A DNA stretch of 60,630 nucleotides from a bacterium. GTDB lineage: Bacteria > Pseudomonadota > Gammaproteobacteria > UBA6186 > Azoamicaceae. This document shows, in pieces, positions 46,271 to 54,763 of this stretch (within the stretch, counting starts at the first letter, position 1; every line of letters begins with the position of its first letter). The stretch lies in contig DAHXPC010000011.1 of the NCBI GenBank assembly GCA_027364575.1, positions 1-60,630 on the forward strand, in the 5' to 3' direction. The notes under the pieces were generated by a model. It made no database searches. It was not told where the DNA came from and was given only the letters and a program-made list of their open reading frames with translations. Made by a program: the position numbers and the translations under genes.

Positions 46271-47413
46271 ATGACTAAACCAATGCCTATTTATTTTGAT
46301 TATGCGGCAACTACCCCCGTGGATCCACGCGTGGCCGAGCAAATGAGCCATTGTTTATTGCGAGATGGGTTTTTTGGCAACGCGCATTCCAACCACGCGT
46401 TTGGCGAGCAAGCAAAAATTCGAATTGAAAAAGCCCGTGAATATGTTGCAGCACTTTTGCGGGCTGTGCCGCGCAATATTATTTTTACAGCGGGTGCTAC
46501 TGAGGCTAATAATCTGGCGATAAAAGGGGTGAGTCATTTTTATAAAAGCCGAGGCATGCATATTGTAACCGCCAATACCGAGCATAAGTCGGTATTAGAG
46601 ACGTATCAGTCTCTGGAGCAAGAAGGGTTTAGCGTTAGCTATTTAAAAGCGGATCAAAATGGATTAATCGATATTGATATTTTGAAATCGGTAATTCGAA
46701 AAGATACCATTTTAGTTTCGATTATGCATGTCAATAATGAAACCGGTGTTATACAAGATATCGAATCGATAGCAAAAATTGTTCGCGCACACGGCAGCTT
46801 TATTCATGTGGATGCTGCACAAAGTGTGGGAAAAATTCCCATTGATTTACAACAGTTACCCGTTGATCTGCTCTCATTTTCCGGACATAAAATGTATGGT
46901 CCAAAAGGGATCGGCGCTTTATATATAGGGGATAATCCGCGTGTTCGATTAAGCCCTCAATTACTGGGCGGGGGGCAAGAGCGAAAATTACGCGCAGGCA
47001 CTTTAGCGACTCATCAAATTGTGGGTTTAGGGGAAGCTTGCCGGATATTAACGCAGAGCATGCACACTGAAATTCAGACTATTCGGAAACTTCGCGATTG
47101 TTTTTGGGCGGGCATACAAGATTTGCCACAGGTATTGCTTAATGGACAATTAACCGCAAGCTTGCCGAATATTATCAATATTCAATTTCGAGGGTTAGTA
47201 AAAGACGCTTTACTGAAAAATCTAGAGGGTATAGCTGTATCAACAGGATCGGCCTGTAATTCTATGACCATTGAGCCTTCTTATGTCTTGCGGGCGATGG
47301 GGCTAACAGATAATGAAGCCGATTGTTCCCTGCGTTTTTCATTTGGTCGTTACACAACGGCTGCCGAAATAGAAACTGCCATTCAATGCATTCGAGCAGC
47401 AGTCAAATCTTAA
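46271..47413 (+). CDS. iscS: Cysteine desulfurase, IscS/NifS family
   Basis: The 380-residue PLP enzyme has the motifs YFDYAATTPVDPRV, TAGATEANNLAIKG, HVDAAQSVGK, PLP-binding Lys207 in SGHKMYGPKG, and the persulfide Cys329 in STGSACNSM. It is somewhat shorter than E. coli IscS (404), mostly at the C-terminus, where the IscU-binding tail lies. It supplies sulfur for Fe-S clusters and perhaps tRNA thiolation (TtcA). iscU, hscBA and fdx are not adjacent. Confidence 0.9.
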   Translation: MTKPMPIYFDYAATTPVDPRVAEQMSHCLLRDGFFGNAHSNHAFGEQAKIRIEKAREYVAALLRAVPRNIIFTAGATEANNLAIKGVSHFYKSRGMHIVTANTEHKSVLETYQSLEQEGFSVSYLKADQNGLIDIDILKSVIRKDTILVSIMHVNNETGVIQDIESIAKIVRAHGSFIHVDAAQSVGKIPIDLQQLPVDLLSFSGHKMYGPKGIGALYIGDNPRVRLSPQLLGGGQERKLRAGTLATHQIVGLGEACRILTQSMHTEIQTIRKLRDCFWAGIQDLPQVLLNGQLTASLPNIINIQFRGLVKDALLKNLEGIAVSTGSACNSMTIEPSYVLRAMGLTDNEADCSLRFSFGRYTTAAEIETAIQCIRAAVKS

Positions 47414-47443
47414 CTATTCGATCCCTGGGGAGGCGGTAATATA

Positions 47444-47767
47444 GTGATTACATTAACGGACAGTGCAAGCATTCATTTTAAAAAATTATTACAAGATAAA
47501 GTCGGTGTGTTGGGTTTACGATTAGGGGTAAAAACAGCAGGCTGTTCTGGTTTATCCTACACCTTAGATTTTGCCACCGATATTCAGGAAGGGGACCAGC
47601 AGTTTGAAAGTAAAGGGATCACAGTTGTAGTGGATGCCTCCAGTTTTACCGTGTTAGAAGGAACAGAGATCGACTGGGTACAGCAGGGCTTAAATCAATA
47701 TTTAAAATTTAATAACCCTAATGTAAAAGGGGAGTGTGGCTGTGGGGAAAGCTTTAGCACTGGATAA
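47444..47767 (+). CDS. A-type Fe-S carrier protein (IscA/ErpA/SufA)
   Basis: GTG start after GGGGAGG. The 107-residue protein has the three conserved Cys: one in KTAGCSGLSYTLDFA and two in GECGCGESF. It transfers [Fe-S] clusters to apoproteins. The gene follows iscS by 30 bp, so it is probably iscA by context; ErpA cannot be excluded. Confidence 0.9.
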   Translation: MITLTDSASIHFKKLLQDKVGVLGLRLGVKTAGCSGLSYTLDFATDIQEGDQQFESKGITVVVDASSFTVLEGTEIDWVQQGLNQYLKFNNPNVKGECGCGESFSTG

Positions 47768-47823
47768 GAAGTCGACCAACTAGATTACAAGACAAGGGCT
47801 TATTTATCGTCTATAACGATATA

Positions 47824-48840
47824 ATGAATCCAAAAATGACTGCATTTGACGCCACCTTTCTGCTGGGTAAAAACCAGGCTTGGTTAGTCAATGCGCTACA
47901 AGAACGCATGCTTTCTTATACCAAAATCAATCAACAACTCTATTTTGGCCATGAAACGGCTAAAGCACTTTTTCAATTTGCATTCACCCCGCGGGTGATT
48001 GCCTTTCATATTGTGAAAGGGGGCACCGGTAAAACTTCTTTGGCTTATGAATTTGCGATCCGAGCAAGTTTATATGGCGCGAAAGTTTTATGTGTGGATA
48101 TGGATCAACAAGGGAATTTGACACAAGCTTTTAATATCGATGCAGAAACACTACCGGTAATGATAGATGTTTTGGTAGACGATATTCCTTTTAAAGAGTC
48201 TATTGTGTCTGTGGTTCCCGGCATTGATTTGATCCCAAGTCGATTTGAAAATGCAATGTTGGATGAAATAGTAAGGGTAAAGCATTTACCCTTACAAGCG
48301 GTCTATAGAACGCCATTACAGACATTAAAATCGCAGTATGACGTGATTATCATAGATTGTCCGCCAAGCCTTGGACAATCCGTTGCCGCCTGTGCATTAG
48401 CTTCCGATTATCTGTTATCGCCTGTTACCCCGGAAAAATTTGCATTATCAGGTTTAGAAATTGCTTATCAATCAGTATTAGAGTTAGAGGAAATCTTTAA
48501 GATACCGATCCGCTTTGGGGTGGTGTTAAATAAGTTTGAATCCAGAACCACGTTGTCGCAGGAGGCATTTAGGCATTTAATCAGTGATCCGAGATATCAA
48601 GGAAAGCTTTTAAAAAATTACATCAGAAGCACTCAGGATTTTCCAAACAGTATCGCGATAAATGGATCTATTTTTGAAGGCTTAAAATCAACAATCGCCA
48701 AAGAAGATATTGATTTATTTACCCGCGAATTACTAGAATTTTCCATTCCTGCTGTCAATAATAGTCGTGGTGCATTATTGGAATCGGTGATGGTGCGTGC
48801 TCCTAAATACAAACAAAAATCTTCCTTAAAATACACCTAA
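47824..48840 (+). CDS. ParA-family ATPase (orphan)
   Basis: The 338-residue protein has a deviant Walker A KGGTGKTSLAYE, Walker A' CVDMDQQGNLTQAF and Walker B VIIIDCPPSLGQS, typical of ParA/Soj. The N-terminal 60 residues (MNPKMTAFDATFLLGKNQAW) may be a DNA-binding extension as in type Ia/Soj proteins, but I see no clear HTH. No parB or parS follows. It may position a chromosomal or protein cargo. Confidence 0.85.
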   Translation: MNPKMTAFDATFLLGKNQAWLVNALQERMLSYTKINQQLYFGHETAKALFQFAFTPRVIAFHIVKGGTGKTSLAYEFAIRASLYGAKVLCVDMDQQGNLTQAFNIDAETLPVMIDVLVDDIPFKESIVSVVPGIDLIPSRFENAMLDEIVRVKHLPLQAVYRTPLQTLKSQYDVIIIDCPPSLGQSVAACALASDYLLSPVTPEKFALSGLEIAYQSVLELEEIFKIPIRFGVVLNKFESRTTLSQEAFRHLISDPRYQGKLLKNYIRSTQDFPNSIAINGSIFEGLKSTIAKEDIDLFTRELLEFSIPAVNNSRGALLESVMVRAPKYKQKSSLKYT

Positions 48841-49002
48841 TCTACGGTTGCACAACACTTTAAGCATAATCTTTGGATTTAACGCTCTGTTTTCTCATGC
48901 ATACTCTATACTTAATTCAAAACCCTTTAATATCGCAGGGAAACTAGCCATACCTAAATTATAACGTATACGCTGAATAATAATGAGAGGAGAGGGAAGT
49001 CA

Positions 49003-50385
49003 ATGCCTTATTTTATAAGTTATATATTTAATGACGATGGAAAGCGAAAAAAACATAAAATTGCAGGTGTAAGTTCTTACAATATGCCTGCTGGGCTATA
49101 CCATGCTTCTATCGCGCTAACGGAGCATACCCCCCCAGAGCCCCCGAGAATTATCTCTAAAGTCGGTCTTTTTGCTTCAGGCCAAGTTGAAATGGAAGAT
49201 TTTATACAGCCTAAAGAAGGTCGCACTTTTTATCATAAAACATACCCTATCACGCAAGATGAAATGCAGACAATTGTTCAGAAGATCAACCAGGATCGTC
49301 AAATAGGCATTACTAAGGTGCCAGGAATTTATATGGCGCCTAAGGTAGAAGCAGAGGCAAACTCAGAGCGTTCAGCCGACTATCTAAAATATGTGGCTAG
49401 AAAGCGTAGCTTAATCGATGATCACGGCGAAAGAGTTGAATATGACTTCATTGAAGAAATTCCCTCTATTCCCGGTGGGCCTGCCTATTCATTTTATCGA
49501 TTGAACTGCAAAACCTATGCGATGTCTCTTTTAGCCTCTATTGGTATTCATGATAGAGATTTAAAGGATTGGATAGTCGATGATCCGGGTACCGGTTTAA
49601 AAAAGCTAGATCAATTTCAATTTAAAAATGAAAGCTTTAAAAATAGTGAAAACGTTGTTTCAACCTGGGAAAGTCCGATGAAGGTTACTCCAAGATTAAC
49701 CCAAAAACAAATTAATACGATGAGCCGGGATGAATGGGCGGAAATGAAAGAGAGCATCCAATTTAATAATTTTAAGGGCTATATTAACGATGCGGTCGTT
49801 GGCCTGCAAGCTGCAAAGGATAAAATGGAAGGGTTTGATGATATTTTCTTTGCTTATGTTCAGATTGAATTAAGGCTTTCTATGCATGAGAAAAATTTGT
49901 CAGAGTACAAGGTTGTGTTGAATGATTTTGTTGCGCATCATCCAGATCTAGAGATGGATGATTTGGGCGGAATGCTTGATGAAAAAGGGGTGCAAGATTT
50001 TGAGCAGTATAGACGTCAAAACAATCTTGTTGCAACCAAAATCGGGCAAGATTTGAAAAGGTATGTTCAAAAAAATGTTAACCATGAACTAGAAAGCTTA
50101 CGAACTGAATTGATGGAGGAAAGTATGCAGGCTATTCAAAAGTTGGAAGGTTCAATTGCATCTGCAAAATATAGTGCCATGAATTATATTGTAGATAGTC
50201 TAAAGAGTGGTTTGAATGCAATGTTGGTTAAATTTTCCATGAATCAAACTTTTAAAATTAGTGAAGAGTATAAACGGAAAAATCTACTGACCCAATTTAA
50301 ATCCCAAGGAGCTAGTCTTAAAAAATCGGTTCTGAGATCTGAATATACAGATAAGCCTGAAAAACCGAATCCTAGAAAAGCTTAA
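49003..50385 (+). CDS. Candidate permuted papain-like cysteine hydrolase with coiled coil
   Basis: No family is recognised with certainty. In the 460-residue protein a His34 sits in GLYHASIALTE and a Cys169 in RLNCKTYAMSLLASIGI. His before Cys, with the Cys at the start of a helix after N/L, is the arrangement of circularly permuted NlpC/P60 or LRAT/PPPDE-type folds (H..I...NC..Y...L...I). Residues about 250-440 are charged helices (EMKESIQFNNF..., ELESLRTELMEESMQAIQKL) likely to form coiled coil. No signal peptide. ATG 49003 follows GAGAGGGAAG. A host-targeted effector is plausible; it has a separate promoter region and no operon partner. Confidence 0.6.
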   Translation: MPYFISYIFNDDGKRKKHKIAGVSSYNMPAGLYHASIALTEHTPPEPPRIISKVGLFASGQVEMEDFIQPKEGRTFYHKTYPITQDEMQTIVQKINQDRQIGITKVPGIYMAPKVEAEANSERSADYLKYVARKRSLIDDHGERVEYDFIEEIPSIPGGPAYSFYRLNCKTYAMSLLASIGIHDRDLKDWIVDDPGTGLKKLDQFQFKNESFKNSENVVSTWESPMKVTPRLTQKQINTMSRDEWAEMKESIQFNNFKGYINDAVVGLQAAKDKMEGFDDIFFAYVQIELRLSMHEKNLSEYKVVLNDFVAHHPDLEMDDLGGMLDEKGVQDFEQYRRQNNLVATKIGQDLKRYVQKNVNHELESLRTELMEESMQAIQKLEGSIASAKYSAMNYIVDSLKSGLNAMLVKFSMNQTFKISEEYKRKNLLTQFKSQGASLKKSVLRSEYTDKPEKPNPRKA

Positions 50386-50457
50386 GTGGCTCAATAAAGC
50401 CTGCAGCCCTAGTTGACGTTTACTAATGGCAATTATTACAAGCTGTAATAGGAGATA

Positions 50458-50578
50458 ATGATGCATATGCATCATCCTCCGCATCCTGGAAAAACGCTTT
50501 TGGGGCTATATAAAGCCGTTGGGTTTAACGATTACGGATACAGCCGCAGCGGTTGGTGTTGAGCTTTTGTCTGTGTAA
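50458..50578 (+). pseudogene. HigA-type antitoxin remnant, frameshifted
   Basis: AGGAG precedes ATG 50458/50461, which reads MHMHHPPHPGKTLLGLYK in one frame; then the shifted frame continues PLGLTITDTAAAVGVELLSV to TAA 50576-50578. Together they match the N-terminal half of HigA/VapI antitoxins (H.PP HPG ... LGLTITDTA..LGVS). The HTH second half and the HigB toxin are missing. Confidence 0.7.
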
Positions 50579-50612
50579 AGAATGATAATCTGTCTTTTCC
50601 CTTAACATCTGG

Positions 50613-50930
50613 TTACACAGCGACTTTGGGAGAACGGGCATCTAAAATTGCTTGAACTTCTCTATTAAAAAGGGCAGTGGGTAGGCTAAGCGAGGTAGGC
50701 TTACAAGAAAATGCATAAATTTGAGCATTCTCTTTTAAAATCTCAATAAGAACTGGGTAGCTTTTAGCTGTTAGGTTATGGTTTTGAATAATAAGTTTCG
50801 TAATTTTGGTGTTCTTTCGCAGCCATTCCTTTAATACTATTATGTCGGTATCCTGTAATAATTTATTATCGACGTGGATTTCAGTAGAACTAGCCTTTCG
50901 CATACTCTCTAAAAAACCAAGTATGTCCAT
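50613..50930 (-). CDS. Small LRR-like hypothetical protein
   Basis: The 105-residue product has two ribonuclease-inhibitor-like repeat halves (LKEWLRKNTKITKLIIQNHN and LIEILKENAQIYAFSC) in a short frame; full LRR proteins have many more. It may be the leftover of a larger LRR effector or a stand-alone small protein. There is no close ribosome-binding site except AGAGGGG upstream of the ATG. Confidence 0.5.
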   Translation of the reverse strand: MDILGFLESMRKASSTEIHVDNKLLQDTDIIVLKEWLRKNTKITKLIIQNHNLTAKSYPVLIEILKENAQIYAFSCKPTSLSLPTALFNREVQAILDARSPKVAV

Positions 50931-51239
50931 TCACCCCTCTTATTTCTCATAAAAATGTTAACGGAATCCAATCTATATAATACAGAAAACTTAACAAATC
51001 TGTATTTTTATAGGCGCCTATAGGTGACGGAGTGGGCAAGGCACCAAACTACTAAATTGCTATTAATGAGACATTTTTAGTATATTTGCTTTCCTTACTG
51101 ACACATCCTATAACATATACAATAATTAATGTAATCCTCTCACCTAAGTACCTGTAAGTATCTGTTTCTTCACTATTTTAGCCACTGTAAGTGTGTAAGC
51201 TTACCTTGACAGAATGAGGTCAGGTTACTAAAGTGTAGA
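50931..51239. other. Intergenic region upstream of the dcw cluster
   Basis: No gene seen. AT-rich; should hold the dcw promoter just upstream of the MraZ boxes. Confidence 0.4.
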
Positions 51240-51243
51240 TAAG

Positions 51244-51267
51244 TGGGCAATTATGGGATAAAGTGGG
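51244..51267 (+). promoter_or_regulatory. MraZ-binding repeats upstream of mraZ
   Basis: TGGG occurs at 51244, 51254 and 51264, exactly 10 bases apart, in a GTGGG.AA context, as in the TGGGN repeats bound by MraZ for autoregulation of the dcw operon. Confidence 0.75.
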
Positions 51268-51289
51268 GAAAATTTTTAGGAGCTAGATT

Positions 51290-51748
51290 GTGTTTCGAGG
51301 GGTCACTTCAATTCATATTGATGACAAAGGCCGTTTGGCAATACCGACACGCTATCGTACTCGTTTGTTAGCAGATGCTGAAGGGCAGCTGATCCTAACA
51401 ATTGATACCGAAGCGCGTTGCTTATTGCTCTATCCCCTAAGGGAATGGGAACACATCGAAAAGAAAGTTGAGGCCTTACCGAGTTTTAATGCAGCGGCTA
51501 GACGTATTCAAAGATTATTAATAGGGCACGCAACGGAAGTCGATATGGATAGCCATGGCAGGATTCTGTTGCCGCTTGCCTTAAGAGAATATGCGACGCT
51601 CCAAAAAAACATTATGTTAGTTGGGCAAGGCAAAAAATTTGAGATTTGGGATGAAGCGCATTGGCAAGAAACGCGCGAGGGTTGGATTAAAGAAGGGCTA
51701 ATGACAAACGGCCCATTACCTCCTGAATTGGAGTCTTTATCTTTATGA
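51290..51748 (+). CDS. mraZ: Transcriptional regulator MraZ
   Basis: The 152-residue protein has two SpoVT-AbrB-like domains: FRGVTSIHIDDKGRLAIPTR and VDMDSHGRILLPLALREYA. It starts with GTG after TAGGAG. MraZ is a repressor of its own dcw operon. Its stop overlaps the rsmH start by four bases. Confidence 0.96.
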   Translation: MFRGVTSIHIDDKGRLAIPTRYRTRLLADAEGQLILTIDTEARCLLLYPLREWEHIEKKVEALPSFNAAARRIQRLLIGHATEVDMDSHGRILLPLALREYATLQKNIMLVGQGKKFEIWDEAHWQETREGWIKEGLMTNGPLPPELESLSL

Positions 51749-52722
51749 GCCGTATGAAAGATCCAACAAATCTATCCGAGCCGGAAATCCAGGTCCATGA
51801 ACCTGTTTTGTTGCAGGAAGTATTGGAAGGATTAAATATTCAGCCGGATGGAATTTATATTGATGCCACTTTTGGCCGTGGCGGTCATTCCTTAAAAATT
51901 TTAGAAAAATTGAATAGTGCTGGACGATTATTGGTGATGGATAGAGATCCTGAAGCAATACAGATAGCCAAAGCCTACAGCATCCAGGATGCTCGGTTGA
52001 TCCCTAAACAGGATTCTTTTGGCACTGTGTACGCATTTTGTCAGGAACAAAATGTGGTCGGCAAGGTAAATGGAATTTTATTGGATTTAGGCGTGTCTTC
52101 TCCACAATTGGATATGGCCATTCGAGGTTTTAGTTTTAGAGCAGATGGCCCTTTAGATATGCGCATGGATCCTTCTAGCGGGATCTCGGCTGCTGAATGG
52201 TTAAATAAAGCAGAAGAATCTGAAATTGCAAATGTGCTTAAAATTTATGGTGAAGAAAGGTTTTCTAAGCGCATTGCGCGTGCTATTATCACTGCGCGAG
52301 GGATTTCTCCGATAACGACAACTTTGCAATTAGCAGATATCGTTTCCAAAGCGAATCCGGCCTGGGAAAAATTTAAACATCCCGCAACTCGCAGTTTTCA
52401 AGCGATTCGCATATATATTAATAATGAACTGGAAGAATTGGCTCAAGGATTAGAGGCCACCTTAGCAGTTTTAGCAGTAGGGGGAAGACTAGCAGTTATT
52501 AGTTTTCACTCATTAGAAGATAGACAGGTAAAAAGGTTTATTCAGAAACACGAAAAAGGGGATGAGCATCCAAAGGGGCTCCCCATATTTGCGAATCAGA
52601 TGAATCAACAATACCGTCGAATAGGGCGTCAAATAAAACCTTCCATAGCGGAGGTACAAAAAAATAAACGCGCAAGAAGCGCGATACTGAGATTGGCAGA
52701 AAAAACAGGTGTTATGGCATGA
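51745..52722 (+). CDS. rsmH: 16S rRNA (cytosine1402-N4)-methyltransferase RsmH
   Basis: The 325-residue MraW protein has motifs TFGRGGHSLKIL, LLDLGVSSPQLD and SFHSLEDRQVKRF. With RsmI (also in this window) it makes m4Cm1402 in 16S rRNA. Overlaps ftsL by four bases. Confidence 0.96.
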   Translation: MSRMKDPTNLSEPEIQVHEPVLLQEVLEGLNIQPDGIYIDATFGRGGHSLKILEKLNSAGRLLVMDRDPEAIQIAKAYSIQDARLIPKQDSFGTVYAFCQEQNVVGKVNGILLDLGVSSPQLDMAIRGFSFRADGPLDMRMDPSSGISAAEWLNKAEESEIANVLKIYGEERFSKRIARAIITARGISPITTTLQLADIVSKANPAWEKFKHPATRSFQAIRIYINNELEELAQGLEATLAVLAVGGRLAVISFHSLEDRQVKRFIQKHEKGDEHPKGLPIFANQMNQQYRRIGRQIKPSIAEVQKNKRARSAILRLAEKTGVMA

Positions 52723-53054
52723 AAATTGAACAAAGAAAGCTCACCCAGCGGATGGTGGGTAGGGGGGGGCCTTTGCCCCAGATGTTTGCAAACAATATAT
52801 CAGGGATGATGATATTGGGCTTGTTTACCCTAGCTTCAGCAATTGGCACTATCTACACGAAACATTTAAAGCGAAGTCTGCATATTCAACTCGAGCAGTT
52901 GCAAGATTCACGCGATAAATTGCATGTAGAATGGACTCAATTGTTGCTAGAAGAAGGCACCTTAGGTTCAGACGTGCGTGTTGAGAAAGTCGCGCGCGAA
53001 CAATTGAAGATGATCACCCCTGTACAAAGCCATACGGTGGTGATCAAGCCATGA
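52719..53054 (+). CDS. ftsL: Cell division protein FtsL
   Basis: The 111-residue bitopic protein has a TM helix (NISGMMILGLFTLASAIGTI) and a short periplasmic coiled coil (LQDSRDKLHVEWTQLLLEEG). The position between rsmH and ftsI identifies it. It forms the FtsQLB complex that activates FtsWI. Confidence 0.92.
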   Translation: MKIEQRKLTQRMVGRGGPLPQMFANNISGMMILGLFTLASAIGTIYTKHLKRSLHIQLEQLQDSRDKLHVEWTQLLLEEGTLGSDVRVEKVAREQLKMITPVQSHTVVIKP

Positions 53055-54763
53055 AATTCAAAAGCCGTTATATTTTAATTGGATTGATTTTGCTGATGGT
53101 TGTCGGCGGATTAATATGGCGCGTCGTTTCTTTGCAAGTGTTTGAGCAAGGATTCTTGCGTAATCAGGGGGAAATGCGCACCGTTCGTGTTGTCGGGACG
53201 CCTGCCTATCGGGGGATGATAACCGATAGAAACGGGGAACCTTTGGCCATTAGTACCCCGGTGAACTCCATTTGGGTAAATCCTAAAGAATTTGAAGCCG
53301 ATCACCCGCATTTATTAGCCTTGGCAGCGACATTGGATATTTCCGTGGATGAACTGTTGGATAAGGTTAACCGCAATAAAAAACGGGAATTTGTCTATCT
53401 GCAGCGTCACGCGGCCCCCAATATAGCCGAGCAAGTTAAAACCTTAGAAATCCCAGGGATCCATCTTAAGTCTGAATACAGGCGCTATTATCCTGCCGGC
53501 GAAGTCGCAGCCCACGTGGTAGGTTCAACCAATATTGATGAACAAGGGAAAGAAGGGCTAGAGCTCGCCTATGACGATTGGCTAAAAGGAATAGTGGGCA
53601 GCAAGCGCGTCGTTAAAGATAGACGGGGCCGTGAAGTCCAAATTTTAGAAGGGTTACAAGAAACCCGTTCTGGCCAAGATGTGACTTTAAGTGTGGATCA
53701 ACGTTTGCAATATTTGGCCTATAGAGAATTAAAAGCGGCTGTGTCTGCCAACCGAGCAGCAGCAGGCTCTGCTGTGGTGATCGATGTACAAACGGGCGAA
53801 GTATTGGCGATGGTGAACCAACCTTCTTTTAACCCCAATATGCGCGTACAGCTTAAGGCCGATGGCAGACAACGCAATCGGGCGGTTACCGATGTGTTTG
53901 AACCCGGCTCTGTGATGAAAACCTTTAGTGTGATTAGCGCATTGCAAAATGGCCAAGTGACACCGGCAACCCTAGTGGATACCTCACCGGGTTGGATGGC
54001 GGTTGGTAGACATGTGGTGAAAGAAGATAAAAATAAAAATTATGGAATCATTGATGTATCCACCGTATTGTTAAAATCGAGTAATGTCGGGGTCAGTAAA
54101 TTAACCTTATCTCAGCCTGCCGAACATTTATGGCAAACTTACTCAAATGTGGGATTTGGTACCTCTACAGGCAGTGGATTTCCAGGCGAAAGTGCTGGAA
54201 CCTTAGTGCAACCGCCTAAAAAAGGAACCTTTGTATTGGCCACCATGGCTTTTGGTTATGGGATGAGTGTCACGCCTTTGCAGCTTGCACAGGCCTATGC
54301 GGTTCTAGGCGCAGGTGGGGTTAAACGCCCAGTCACTTTTTTAAAGCAAAAGGACATCCCAACTGGCGAGCAAGTGATTGATCCTGTGGTTTCCAGACAA
54401 GTGGTGGATATGTTGGCGGGCGTGGTCGCCTCAGGCAGTGGCGTAAAAGCCAAAGTGGTGGGCTATCATACGGCCGGTAAAACCGGTACCGCCCGTAAAG
54501 TTGCGGCCACTGGCGGTTACTTGAAAGATAGCCATATCGCCGTCTTTGCTGGCCTTGCCCCAGCTTCTAATCCGCGTTTTGCGATTGTGGTGATGGTGGA
54601 TGATCCCAAGGCCGATCTTTATTACGGCAGCCAAGTCGCTGCCCCGCTTTTCTCTAAAATTGCCGCTGGAGCTTTACGTCTTTTTAATGTCCCACCGGAT
54701 ATGATTGATAATCAAAATCTGCGTGTGGCACATTCAGACGAGAAAATCCGTATTCATGAATGA
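53051..54763 (+). CDS. ftsI: Peptidoglycan D,D-transpeptidase FtsI (PBP3)
   Basis: The 570-residue protein has an N-terminal TM (YILIGLILLMVVGGLIWRVV), the PBP dimerisation domain (RGMITDRNGEPLAISTP), and the transpeptidase motifs SVMK (Ser287, Lys290 in EPGSVMKTF), SSN (LLKSSNVGVSKL) and KTG (HTAGKTGTARK). It cross-links septal peptidoglycan. It overlaps the murE start by eight bases. Confidence 0.96.
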   Translation: MKFKSRYILIGLILLMVVGGLIWRVVSLQVFEQGFLRNQGEMRTVRVVGTPAYRGMITDRNGEPLAISTPVNSIWVNPKEFEADHPHLLALAATLDISVDELLDKVNRNKKREFVYLQRHAAPNIAEQVKTLEIPGIHLKSEYRRYYPAGEVAAHVVGSTNIDEQGKEGLELAYDDWLKGIVGSKRVVKDRRGREVQILEGLQETRSGQDVTLSVDQRLQYLAYRELKAAVSANRAAAGSAVVIDVQTGEVLAMVNQPSFNPNMRVQLKADGRQRNRAVTDVFEPGSVMKTFSVISALQNGQVTPATLVDTSPGWMAVGRHVVKEDKNKNYGIIDVSTVLLKSSNVGVSKLTLSQPAEHLWQTYSNVGFGTSTGSGFPGESAGTLVQPPKKGTFVLATMAFGYGMSVTPLQLAQAYAVLGAGGVKRPVTFLKQKDIPTGEQVIDPVVSRQVVDMLAGVVASGSGVKAKVVGYHTAGKTGTARKVAATGGYLKDSHIAVFAGLAPASNPRFAIVVMVDDPKADLYYGSQVAAPLFSKIAAGALRLFNVPPDMIDNQNLRVAHSDEKIRIHE

